Below, one piece after another: positions 1 through 10,000 of a stretch of DNA of 12,353 nt (the first letter of the stretch is position 1; each line of letters opens with the position of its first letter). Below the pieces are notes generated by a model. It was not told where the DNA came from. It was given only the letters and a program-made list of their open reading frames with translations, and did no database searches. The DNA lies in assembly GCA_937889225.1 (NCBI GenBank), contig CALAST010000028.1, forward strand, positions 1-12,353, written 5' to 3'. This DNA comes from an uncultured Lachnobacterium sp. (GTDB lineage: Bacteria; Bacillota; Clostridia; Lachnospirales; Lachnospiraceae). Position numbers and translations under genes: made by a program.

Positions 1-513
1 TGGGCTGCTGTGGAAAATCTGAAAAATATTGCAGAAAGTTATAACGATGCAGGCTCTATCATGGAACTGGAACAGAAGCTCTCGGACATTTCCAGCGAAT
101 GTAAATCTGCAAAAAATGACCTGCTCCAGACGGAAAAACGATTGAAATCCTTGATGGAAATTTTGAAATATGCCAAGCAGTATCAGACTACTCTACCTTA
201 TTATAATAGTTACCGGAAAGCGAAAAACCGTGACAGTTATTTCCGCAAACATGAAAGTGAAATCATCCTTCATGGCGGTGCAAAGCACATGCTGGAACAG
301 TACGGGGTTTCGCTGAAATCTTTGAATCCGGAGAAACTGGAAAGGGAAATTTCAGAACTGGAATCACGGAAAAAAGAACTTTCTTCGGATTATAAAACGC
401 TGGCAAAATCGGAAAAAGAAACCCAAAAGCAACTTGATAAACTGCAAATATATTTTAATAAAAATAAAGAATATAATAGTCTTTCAAAAAAGAAAAATCA
501 ATATTTATTATGA
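1..513 (+). CDS. Relaxase, C-terminal end (partial, 5' end outside window)
   Basis: The frame is open from base 1 (it reads W-A-A-V-E-N-L-K), so the GTG at 10 is an internal codon and the gene starts to the left of the window; about 170 residues are visible. From memory of the family, this matches the C-terminal part of Tn1549-type MOB relaxases: an opening W-x3-NLK segment, then a YNSYRKAK...YFRKHESEIILHGGAKHML block, then a charged coiled coil of the LEREISELESRKKEL kind. The catalytic Tyr and the metal-binding His triad lie in the missing N-terminal part. In such elements the relaxase nicks oriT and leads the strand through the type IV channel. The last 20 residues are Lys/Asn-rich and diverge from the usual end, where the DNA becomes AT-rich, so the tail may have been altered by insertion of the neighbouring cargo. 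It converges on the minus-strand gene ending at 676. Confidence 0.75.
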   Translation, partial: WAAVENLKNIAESYNDAGSIMELEQKLSDISSECKSAKNDLLQTEKRLKSLMEILKYAKQYQTTLPYYNSYRKAKNRDSYFRKHESEIILHGGAKHMLEQYGVSLKSLNPEKLEREISELESRKKELSSDYKTLAKSEKETQKQLDKLQIYFNKNKEYNSLSKKKNQYLL

Positions 514-577
514 TCGAGTTTTATGTACTAAATAATTACACACCATCTTCTTTTAATTGTAAAGTGTTAGAGTTGTA

Positions 578-605
578 TGTCAGTTGGAAAACACTCCAAC
601 TGACA
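578..605. repeat. Inverted repeat between two convergent genes, possible bidirectional terminator
   Basis: A perfect 11-bp stem (TGTCAGTTGGA at 578-588 and its complement at 595-605) closes a 6-base loop. It lies in the 162-base gap between the relaxase stop (513) and the stop of the minus-strand gene (676), which converge on it. There is no good T-run on either side, so it is not a textbook intrinsic terminator; the position is the main argument for that role. It could also be a remnant of an insertion. I see nothing else in 514-675. Confidence 0.45.
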
Positions 606-675
606 ACCTAAAAAGTAAATAGCTACAAGCCTTTATGCGTTCTATAAATTACCCCTAACAATATTTTGTTTTAAA

Positions 676-2073
676 TCAATCTTTCCAGACTTTTATTACA
701 TTTGCTCCCTTTTCTAAAATTTCAGAATAACAAGGCGTACTCAAAATTTCTTCAATCAATTGTTTTTCTAATTCATCATTCAACACTATCGTATTTTCCG
801 TATTCATATGGAATATTTCTTTAACTAATTTCTGCAAACCATTATCATCAATATTCTCCATTTCCTGTTTTCCAATACTAAACAAAATATAGAACAAAAA
901 TGAAGTTCGCTTATTTGTCGAAATTGGATTTATCTTTATCGACTCATGCTTGTCTGGGAAATAATCCTTTACAAATCTTTTTAATGTCTTTTTATGGAGT
1001 AGTGAACTTTGTAAAATACTCATAATGTTATGTATTAAGATTTCAATAATACACTTATTCGGCTTATCCGTTTCATTATGAATACCAATTAAGCACTTTA
1101 TCATATTAAAAACAAAAGTATACAACACAAAATCCATTTTTACTTTTCCCAAACAAATTTTAGTAGATATTCCACACAGTTTCGGACCTTCTATATAATT
1201 TTCCCCATTGTAAAGTGCCTCAAAAAATTCTGTTTCAGCCTGCTCATAGGTTGTATGTACAATTTCACGCCTCAATGAATCAGTCCGCAATTCTGTATAC
1301 AAAAAATTATTCGGACAAAATTCGGGCTTATTATCTGCTACAACAACACGATACATGGCAACTCCAAACAGCACTACCACAACATTTATCTTACCCTCCT
1401 GATCTTCAAACCCAAACAAGCAATGGCTTCCTAAATCTTTTTGTTTTTCATAAAATTCATACAACTCCTTATTTTGAAAAAGAGTAACCGGATTATTTCC
1501 TTTTCCTGTTGTAATAAAAGAAATAATATTAGCAAATTCTTCATGATAACCACTTACATTATTTTTCACACAATACCACTCAAATGCTATTTTCGATATC
1601 ATTCTGTACATTGCTTCGCTAAAATAAACCTCTAAATTTATACTGACTTTTTCTGTCAAAATCAAATTATTAACATCTATTTCTTCTACTTCTTCTGGAT
1701 TTTTTGCAATCCCTTTTATCCTATCCAAAGAACTCATCTTATGCTTTTTATCAACAGATTGAATTACACGCCCGTCAAATATACTTTTTTCAGAAGTCAT
1801 CGAAACATTATAATCAACACCATCAATGCCCACAATTGCAGGATATGCTGCATAATTTTTTCCTTTTCTTGACTTAACATCTAATTTATTAGTAATTAAA
1901 GCGAATGCTTCAATTACTTCACTTTCAAATAAATCGCTAAATTTATTATTATGTTCCGTCTTACATACATTTTTATTTGTTATTCTTGCATTTGTAAGCG
2001 CATCAGGAATAATATCAGACTCTGACAACGGACTTTCTACTCCACAATAAATGCACGCTGGTTTTTGTTGCAT
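676..2073 (-). CDS. HNH-endonuclease-like zinc-binding protein, uncharacterised cargo
   Basis: A 465-residue protein. The N-terminus has C7-x2-C10, then S-D-I-I-P at 19-23, then C37-x3-H41-N42-N43. This spacing follows the HNH pattern in which two CxxC-like pairs flank an E-H-I-x-P core and the second pair runs into C-N-x-x-F. Here the expected E-H is S-D and the second pair is C-x3-H, so the zinc fold is likely but nuclease activity is doubtful. The remaining 400 residues show no motif I recognise; they are mixed alpha/beta with no membrane segment or signal peptide. The start is supported by AAAGGAGG about 7 bases upstream of ATG. The gene is clearly more AT-rich than the ICE core genes on either side and is probably an acquired module. 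A defence role is possible by analogy with other HNH cargo of mobile elements but is not shown by the sequence. Confidence 0.8.
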   Translation of the reverse strand: MQQKPACIYCGVESPLSESDIIPDALTNARITNKNVCKTEHNNKFSDLFESEVIEAFALITNKLDVKSRKGKNYAAYPAIVGIDGVDYNVSMTSEKSIFDGRVIQSVDKKHKMSSLDRIKGIAKNPEEVEEIDVNNLILTEKVSINLEVYFSEAMYRMISKIAFEWYCVKNNVSGYHEEFANIISFITTGKGNNPVTLFQNKELYEFYEKQKDLGSHCLFGFEDQEGKINVVVVLFGVAMYRVVVADNKPEFCPNNFLYTELRTDSLRREIVHTTYEQAETEFFEALYNGENYIEGPKLCGISTKICLGKVKMDFVLYTFVFNMIKCLIGIHNETDKPNKCIIEILIHNIMSILQSSLLHKKTLKRFVKDYFPDKHESIKINPISTNKRTSFLFYILFSIGKQEMENIDDNGLQKLVKEIFHMNTENTIVLNDELEKQLIEEILSTPCYSEILEKGANVIKVWKD

Positions 2074-2080
2074 ATGTTAT

Positions 2081-2108
2081 TCCTCCTTTAAAAAATATAA
2101 CAATTATA
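2081..2108 (-). promoter_or_regulatory. Ribosome binding site and candidate -10 box of the HNH-like gene
   Basis: On the minus strand AAAGGAGGA (2089-2081) lies 7 bases before the ATG at 2073. About 15 bases further upstream is a perfect TATAAT (2108-2103). No convincing -35 hexamer sits 16-18 bases upstream, so the promoter call is weak while the RBS is strong. Confidence 0.5.
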
Positions 2109-2302
2109 ATAAATACATCTTACAAAGTTTCACATACACTTTGCCATCTTCAAACTTCACTTTATCAAACAATAGTGTTTAAAACAATACTTCTTTTACT
2201 GTCTCCAATTTTACCATACTCAACTCGATTTTCAGTAGTCCCTTTAACTCTATATTTTTCAATAAAAATGTCTTTCTTACAAACAGCTATTGTGCATACA
2301 CC
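2104..2302 (-). pseudogene. Coding-like remnant, frameshifted, unknown family
   Basis: Minus-strand frame 2302-2165 reads 45 codons that look protein-like (for example DIFIEKYRVKGTTENRVEYG) and stops at TGA 2167-2165. The adjoining frame continues coherently as FDKVKFEDGKVYVKLCKMYLL to TAA at 2106-2104, just before the HNH-like gene. One frameshift near 2170 would join them into about 66 residues. No start codon or RBS is visible at the 5' end, where the frame meets a TAG at 2305-2303. I do not recognise the family. The AT-rich composition makes chance reading possible, so this is a tentative remnant of an older cargo gene. Confidence 0.3.
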
Positions 2303-2323
2303 CTATAATATAGTCATTAAATA

Positions 2324-2558
2324 TTCACAAAATCACAAAAATTTTTATCTTTATTTTTAAAAGAAATCCCTTTCGTTAAATATTACAGGTTCTTTCTTAT
2401 TTTTTGGGTAATTCAGTTTAATCTTATTTTTCTATATCAAGCCATTTAAAGGCTTATTGAAAATTATAAGATTATCGAATACCCAAAGTTCAGAAAGAAC
2501 CATATTACTTTTATCTAACAAAAGAGATTTTTTTATAATTTCAAAATAATCCAGTGAA
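2324..2558. repeat. Long imperfect palindrome (MITE-like or long hairpin RNA)
   Basis: Two arms mirror each other around an ATTTAAA loop at 2444-2450. Matching blocks, left with right: AAGCC 2439-2443 with 2451-2455; TAATCTTAT 2419-2427 with 2466-2474; TTGGGTA 2404-2410 with 2480-2486; GGTTCTTTCT 2389-2398 with 2492-2501; AAATCCCTTTCGTT with its near-complement around 2518-2532; and possibly TTCAC 2324-2328 with GTGAA 2554-2558 at the ends. The core is about 174 bases. It lies between the stop of the giant gene and the HNH-like gene. No transposase is present and no target-site duplication could be identified by eye. The rest of the gene-free stretch 2303-2620 holds nothing else I can support. 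Confidence 0.6.
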
Positions 2559-2620
2559 CCATCTCGTTAACATCATTTTATTCCAATATCAAATATTTTA
2601 TCATTCATTGGACTTTCTCA

Positions 2621-4063
2621 TCACAAAGAAATATTCCTGTCAATTTTGTGCAACCCTGCTTCTTTTTTTTCAAAAAATTGCTTCTTCCAATTCTGCACCT
2701 CTACCTGCTTTCCTTTCAGCTTTTCCTTAATGGAAATCCTCTGCGGTTTTTCCTGTGCTTCCTGTTTCTTTGCAAGGTACTGTTCCGCTTCCGGAAGATA
2801 TGTCTGCAGCGTTCCGCTTTTGTCTTCTTTGATCGGATTGATATCTACAGGAACACCACCAATGGCAAGATTATCTTCATGCAGAATCTCAAAAAGGGAA
2901 TCTTCTCTTTCGCTGCCTTTGTACTCTACAACAACATCCAAATCCGAACCGGATTGCTCCAGTCCCCTACTCCGGCTTCCTGTTACCACAACATCTTCTA
3001 TCTGCACATCCAGTGCATTTTCCTGTGTTTTGGAGTCAATATAATCCCAAACAGACTGCTCTATCTCTCCCGCACTCTGCCCGTCAATTTCGTGAAAGAA
3101 CATTTCCGTTCTCTGCCGGAAGCCATACACCACATCTTCTGCAACAATCATCTGTTTGTCTGCTTCCGAAGTGTCGTATGCGTCCGTTTCAGGCTCATCC
3201 GCACCAATGGTAGTGAAATCCTTTTCATTCATATTTAAAAGGCTGTTTAAGGCATTTAAACGTTCCTGCTTCTCTTTTAATTCCGCTTCCTTTGGAAATG
3301 GTTTCTGCACCTCTGCCTTTGCTGTTTCCAGCTGGTTTTCCACGTTCTGGTGTTTCTGCCTTATTTCTTCAAGCTGTGAAGGCATCGCATCCAGTGCATT
3401 GTTTAATCGCTGGATATTTCCGAGTGCATCCGCACCCAGTTCCACTTCATGCCCCAGTTTTCCTTTTAATGTTGCAACAAATTTGGATGCAAGAAAACGA
3501 TAATGCAGTGCAACTGTAAATCCCTGATATGCCCCGATTACCACCTGTTCTGCCTGTGATTTTATGTGCTTGCACATTTCAATCAGAGCTGCTCCGGCTT
3601 CCTTTTTCTCCGTGTATATGCGGTTTCCTATCTGCATGGAAAAACTGTCCTTGTCCGGAAATCTGTTCTGTTCATAGTGCCGGATATCTGCATCCAGTCC
3701 TGTCTCCAGCTCCTTTAACTGTGCTATCTGCTTCGGATAATGCTGCGTAATATTGTCTTCCAGACGATACTTCTGATTCGTGTGATTGGCTTTCAAAAGC
3801 TTCAGCTTCGATACTTCGATGTCCAGCAGCATCTTCTCCTTGATATGCGGATTTCCGGTGGCAAGTGCCTTTACTTCCGCATAGGAAAGTGCCGCTTCAT
3901 CCACATCATCGCAGGAACGCACCGGCGATTTGCTTGTCATGATCTGACTGATAAATTTCTGCTTATTTTCGATCACCTGCCAACTGTATGCGTCAAAGGT
4001 TTGCTCTGTGATATAGCGGAAAATCCATACTTTCTCATTTTGGTTACCCTGACGCAGGATTCT
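2621..4063 (-). pseudogene. 3' part of the giant ICE gene: helicase C-terminus, coiled coil and nucleotidyltransferase domain
   Basis: This is the same frame as the upstream 2330-residue reading frame, separated from it only by one TGA. The first codons after the stop read R-I-L-R-Q-G-N, which completes SNF2 motif VI, followed by E-K-V-W-I-F-R-Y and further typical C-terminal SNF2 sequence. A GTG at 3976 is an internal Val of the full protein (W-Q-V-I-E-N), has no RBS and is not a credible start. Numbering from that GTG, residues 195-245 are a charged coiled coil. Residues 333-378 carry a Pol-beta-type nucleotidyltransferase signature: G333-S334, D345-x-D347 in SGSDLDVVVEY, and a third carboxylate at D378 in PVDIN. 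All three acidic residues are present. The protein ends at a TGA (2623-2621) after a basic tail. Without readthrough this part should not be made. Confidence 0.85.
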
Positions 4064-7000
4064 TCATTCCTGTTGCTCAATATCCGAAGGCCGCCACGGT
4101 ATGTCGAGATGATGCAATGCAATCAGACGGTCTTGGATATTCGTTCCTGCCCCTAATTTGGCTGTAGAACCAATTAAAAAACGAACCTGTCCGCTTCTTA
4201 CTTTTGCAAACAGCTCCGCTTTCTGTGTCTCCGTATTCGCTTCATGTATGAATTTTATTTCTTCTTCCGGAACGCCTTTTCCCACGAGTTTCTGACGGAT
4301 ATTGTCATAAATATTAAAAGAACCATCGCCTTTTGATGTGCCGAGGTCACAGAAAATTAACTGTGTACTTTTCTGTTCCCGCGTATCTTTCCAGATGCGG
4401 AAAGCACGTTCCACACAGGCTGCCGACTTGGAATCTTCATTATCGGGAAGCATCGGATTGATAAGCCTCTGGTCAAGTGCAAGTTTTCGCCCATCGTTTG
4501 TGATTTTAAGCATGTTGTCCGTTGTCGGCTCTACCAGTCCGTTCCGCACTGCTTCTGCACGTTCTGCAAGTGATTTTACCATTTCTTTCTGGTATTCGCT
4601 CGGCTTTAATACCACGTTTTCATATTCTGCCTCCGGAACAGGAAGTTTTAACATATCCGGTGTCTGAATATCGGCACTTTCCTTGAATAAAGAAATCAGT
4701 TCCGGCAGGTTAAAAAACTTCGCAAAACGTGTTTTTGCACGGTATCCCGTGCCTTCCGGAGCAAGCTCGATGGCGGTCTGCGTTTCCCCAAATGTGGATG
4801 CCCACGCATCAAAATTGCCAAGACCAAGACGCTGTAAAGTACCAAACTGCAGGTATCTCATGTTGGTATAAAGCTCGGTCATCGAGTTCGAAATAGGGGT
4901 TCCCGTTGCAAACGTAATGCCTTTTCCGCCCGTGATTTCATCCACATACTGGCATTTTGCAAACATATCGGAAGATTTCTGTGCTTCTGTCTGTGCAATG
5001 CCTGCCACATTTCGCATTTTTGTATACAAAAAAAGGTTCTTAAAATTTTGTGACTCGTCCACAAACAGCCTGTCCACGCCTAACTGCTCAAAAGTCACAA
5101 CGTTGTCCTTCTTTTCTTCCGCACTTAATTTTTCCAGACGCACAATAAGGCTTTTTCTCGTTTTTTCCATCTGCTTGATGGTGTAATTTTCCCCTTTTGC
5201 TTCCTTTGCAGCTTCAATGGCTGTCTGTATTTCCACAATCTGCTTTTCTACGATGGCTTTCTGCCTTTCTGCAGATAACGGAATACGTTCGAACTGCGTG
5301 TGTCCGATAATGACTGCATCATAGTCTCCTGTCGCGATTCTGGAACAGAATTTCTTACGGTTTGCAGGCTCAAAATCTTTTTTCGTGGCAGCAAGGATAT
5401 TTGCACCCGGATACAGACGCATGAAATCGGCAGCCCACTGCTCCGTCAGATGGTTTGGAACGACAAACATGCTTTTATGGCACAGTCCAAGACGCTTGCT
5501 CTCCATGGCAGCCGCAATCATCTCGAACGTCTTTCCTGCCCCCACGCAGTGTGCGAGCAGGGTATTATTTCCGTAAAGCTGGTGTGCGACTGCATTTAAC
5601 TGGTGCGGGCGTAAAGCGATGCTTTCCGTCATGCCCCGAAATTTTAAATGGGAACCGTCATATTCCCTTGGTCTTGTGGAATTGAATATCTCATTGTATT
5701 TTTTGCAGAGTACATTCCTTCGTTTCGGCTCCTGAAATATCCAGTCCTTAAAGGCTTCCCTTATGCTCTCCTGCTTCTGTGAGGCAAGCATGGTTTCTTT
5801 TTTATTCAGGACACGTTTTTCCTTACCGTCTTCCACTACTGTATCAAAAATGCGGGTATCACGGAGATTTAAGGAATCTTCCAGTATGCGGTATGCATTT
5901 GCCCTCGATGTGCCATAAGTCATATTGACAAGCGAATTTCCGTAATCGGCATTCTTGCCTTTGATATTCCACTGTCCGCTGATCTCGGAATACTGTACCG
6001 CTATGGTATTGCGGTCGAACAGACACTCCGGCGTTTGAAATACCTCGCACATAAAATCCTCGATATATCTGGTGTCAATCCATGTTGCACCGATACGGAC
6101 TTCTATTTCTGAAGCTTCCAGTTCCTTTGGCTGCACTTGCTCCAATGCAGATACGTTTATGGCATACTTTGTATCCTGTTCTGCAAATATCCTAGCACTG
6201 TTTAATTTTTCCCTCACGTTTCCGCTTAGATATTCATCCGCCGTTTCCCACTTTTCGGTAAACGGATTCATGAAAATAACACCCGTAAGCTCCTGTGTGA
6301 TTTCTTCCTGCCCTTTTCCCGTAAGACTTTCCATATAAGGCAGGTCGATTCCTGCTTTTTCCGATAAGGACACGGCAAGTGCCTCTGCCGCAGTATCCAC
6401 GCTTGTGACCGCTTCTGCCCTTCGGATGGTTCGTTTGGAGAACATATCCGCCTTGCCCTTAAAATGCCCGTTTTCGTCCAAATTCTCCAGTGAGCAGAGC
6501 AGATAATAAGACGAATCCTGACTGAACGCTCTGCGGTTTGCCTGCGAATGGATCAGCCCGAATTTGTCGGAAAATGCATCATATAAGCGGTTTAACTGTG
6601 CCTGAGCACCCTGTATCAGTGTATCTGGAAAATCCTCCATCTGAAGCTCTATCAGCTCCTGTGTGCAGTCACGGAGCTGTATCATTGCCTTAATGCGTTC
6701 CTTTGTCGTTTCCGGCAGATCCATCAGCTTCATAATGGAATTTTCCCTGTAATATACCCGGTTGTCCACAAAGGCATAGCTGTAATTCTTTACGTTTGGA
6801 TTGGCAGGAATTTCGGAAGATACAGACTCGGTAATGCTGCTCTCCAATGGTGTTCTATCTGCCGCTGGAAGCACGTCCATGTTTCCAATTTCTGCAAGAT
6901 TCTGCATTTGAGCGAATGGCGCTCCTGCTAATGATGTCTGCATTTCATCATTTTTATTCTCCATGGAATTTATGATAGATACATCTGCACCGCCGATAAT

Positions 7001-10000
7001 GTATTCTCCTGCTTTTTTTAACTGTTCCGGCAATGGCACGGATGCATCCGGCAGACATGCTGCATCTTTTCCATAAGCCGTGCTTACCATTTCCATCCTG
7101 CCAAGCACCATTTCCGGATGCTCCACAAAATAACTGTTCATCACGATTCCATTTTTATTTTCGGACAAATGCACCCAATCAGGCTCCAAGTCCAGCATCC
7201 TCTCATGCTTACGGAAAAATAAAATGTCAGAAGTGACTTCCGTTCCTGCATTTTCCTTAAATGCCGTATTCGGAAGCCTTACTGCACCAATCAGCTCGCC
7301 CCTCTGTGCCATCAGCTTTCTTGCAGACGGATTTTTCTTGTCCATCGTGGATTTTGATGTGATAAATGCTGCGATTCCATTTGGTTTGACCTTATCCAAA
7401 CTTTTTACCAAAAAATAATCATGCACAGAAAGATTATATTTATCATATTCCCTGTCAGAAACCTTGTACTGCCCGAACGGAACGTTGCCCACTGCCACAT
7501 CAAAGAAATTGTTCGGAAAATCTGTTTTTTCAAACCCTGAAATCCGGATATTGGCATTTGGATAGAGCTGCTTTGCGATACGTCCGCTGATACTGTCGAG
7601 TTCCACGCCATAAAGCCTGCTTTGCTGCATCTGGTGCGGCAGCATACCAAAGAAATGCCCCGTTCCCATGGCAGGCTCTAAAATATTTCCTTTTGAAAAT
7701 CCCATCCCCTCAATCACATCATAAATACTCTGTATGATGGCAGGGCTGGTATAGTGTGCATTTAAGGTGCTTTCCCTTGCGGATGCATATTCTTCTGGAG
7801 AAAGCAGATTTTTTAATTCCTGGTACTCCGTATGCCAGTTTGCCTTTCCAATATCAAATGCATCCGACAGACCGCCCCAGCCTGCATATCTGGAAAGAAC
7901 CAACTGTTCCTCCGGTGTAGCGGTACGGTGTTCTGCCTCAATATTTTTTAAGGTACGGATGGCTTCCACGTTCTGACGGAACTTTTCTTTCGGTACAAAA
8001 CCTTTCGGTGTGATTTCTAATTCCGGTGTGATATGGAAATTGACAGGAGACAGGTTACTGTTATTGCTTATGTCATTATCCGACAACTCCGTCCTGATTG
8101 GCAGACTTGCATTTATTTCTGCATTTAACGAATCACAAAGGGCTGCCGCCTCTGCTTCTGTCTCAAATGTCTGCACAATACCATCAAGAACATAGTAATC
8201 GTCTTCCTGATTGTCCCACACCGCAAATGGAGCTTCAAATGCATCTGATGTCAGAGCAACTTCATAACGTTCTGGTTCGCTTTCTGATTCCATTTCTATA
8301 ATTTCCGGCACATCTGCTGTCTGAACATCTGTCTCCAGCTGTCTGCTGTCCTGTGTATCTTTTGGTAATTCCGCTTTTTCAGTATCAGCACTCTGCTTTT
8401 GCTCCGCCTGCAGTTTTTTCAGTTCCTTTTCTCTCGCTTTTTCTGCATTTTCCTGCCTGTAACTTAAATATTCACTAAATTCATTCCCCTTAAGATACTT
8501 TCCTTCGTTTATCAGCTTACGAATGCGTTTTTCCACAAAATTCCAGTTCAAAAGCACTTCCGCATATGGTTCAATGTAACTTCCTTTTTCCAGTTTTATG
8601 CCCTTTGCATCGTGGTTTTCATGCCCGTAATCACTTCCGGGAAGTGCATGGGAACTGCCGCCAATTCCATATTCTTTTTTCAGGAAAGCCACCCTTTCGT
8701 GCTGCTCATGCCTTTCCGTAAAATACTCATAAATGCGAAATTTTCCCTGTGCAAAACAGCTTCCGCCTGCAAGCCGGTAATCAATTTCATCTCTTGTGAT
8801 AAAATCCTCGTTACGCACTTCCACATGGTCTGCACAGGGATAGGAAACCTTTTCCCTGCCCATATCCTCGATCTGCTCCATGAGATACTGCGGGCTTTTC
8901 ACATAATTCCATTTCTTTTTGATAACGCCAAGCTGCAGAAGTTCCTCTGCTTCTTTTATTTCAGCTAAAAGCTCCTGCCGGCCCGCATCATCTGACAGCA
9001 GGCTGCACAGTTCCTCTACGGATTCCGGAGCTGTATTTTTATGAAATTCTGCATCTTCCCACAGATCAGGAACACCGTCCCTGAAAAAATAATAAATATC
9101 ATTGGCTACACGCAGACGTTCGCTCTCATCCACAAGAAATGCTTCTGCAGCACTCATATATGAGCCTTCCTCCACCATGGTTCTAATGTGCTGTTCCACA
9201 TTTTCCCAGTTCATCCATGAAAACGTGCTCTCTATGGCTGATGTGCCAAACCCTACACGCATGCCGCTTTCATCAAACCACACCGCCACGGGATTATCGT
9301 CAAATATAAATCCCTTGCCCGTTGTGCCATATTCATTTTTCAGAAATTCCGTGATTTCTTCGGGAGACTTTCCCTGCTGATATTTTGCATAGATACGCTT
9401 CCGGCTGTCCTTTCGTCCGCCGCCGCTTCTTAAAATTTCCACTGTCTGCTCTTTGGACAAAGAAAAAGCAGCGGGCATCACATGTACTGTGTCTGCTTCC
9501 GCTGCCGCAACTGTACCGACCTGCTCCTCAAACGACGGGAATAAACTCAGCTGTTCGTAGGTTTCGACCGGCACATCCTTATTTAATTGTAAATCAGTTC
9601 CTTCAGAACGATCTCCTCCGCTGAATGATGGATGTTGTTCATTTTCTGTACCCACAGCATCTGGTTCTCCGCCTTGAGCTGCTCGTTCACGCCCTCCGAC
9701 TTCGCCATCTGTGCGGTCAGGACTTCCATTCTCTCCTCTGCCTGTTCCTGAATGCTCAGAAGATGTTCCTTCAGTTCTCCCTTCAGCAGATACAGTGTGT
9801 AAACTGCGTTCCTGTGTTCCTTGAGGTATGTTTCCCTCATCATTCCGTATTTCGTCACCGTTCCCTCCGGCTCCTCGTCCATCTGAAGCATTGGTATCAT
9901 GTAATCCCCGTTCTGTTCGTATTCCAGTTTCGCCATTCTGACTCCTTTCGCCGCCTGATGCGGACTCCTGTGCTGAATTTTCTGTTTTATCATCGCTTTC

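Noticed and set aside
578..605. oriT of the element
   Set aside because: The inverted repeat lies downstream of the relaxase between convergent genes, while oriT is usually upstream of the relaxase operon; no nic-like sequence was recognised.
2348..2608. Minus-strand frame starting MNDKIFDIGIK just after the giant gene, with protein-like segments such as SELWVFDNLIIFNKP broken by several stops
   Set aside because: Most of it lies in the palindrome, whose two arms give similar translations; at least three internal stops and AT-rich composition make coding unlikely.
2648..3238. Long plus-strand open frames opposite the nucleotidyltransferase region and elsewhere opposite the giant gene
   Set aside because: They are Phe/Leu/Ser/Cys-rich antisense readings with no RBS and no recognisable family.
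2621..3976. An independent gene starting at the GTG at 3976
   Set aside because: The GTG is an internal Val of the giant gene's frame, no RBS precedes it, and helicase sequence continues through the bases upstream to the TGA.
4064..4066. Selenocysteine or genome-wide TGA recoding
   Set aside because: The expected residue is the Gly of motif VI, not Cys, and other genes in the window terminate with TGA while Trp uses TGG.
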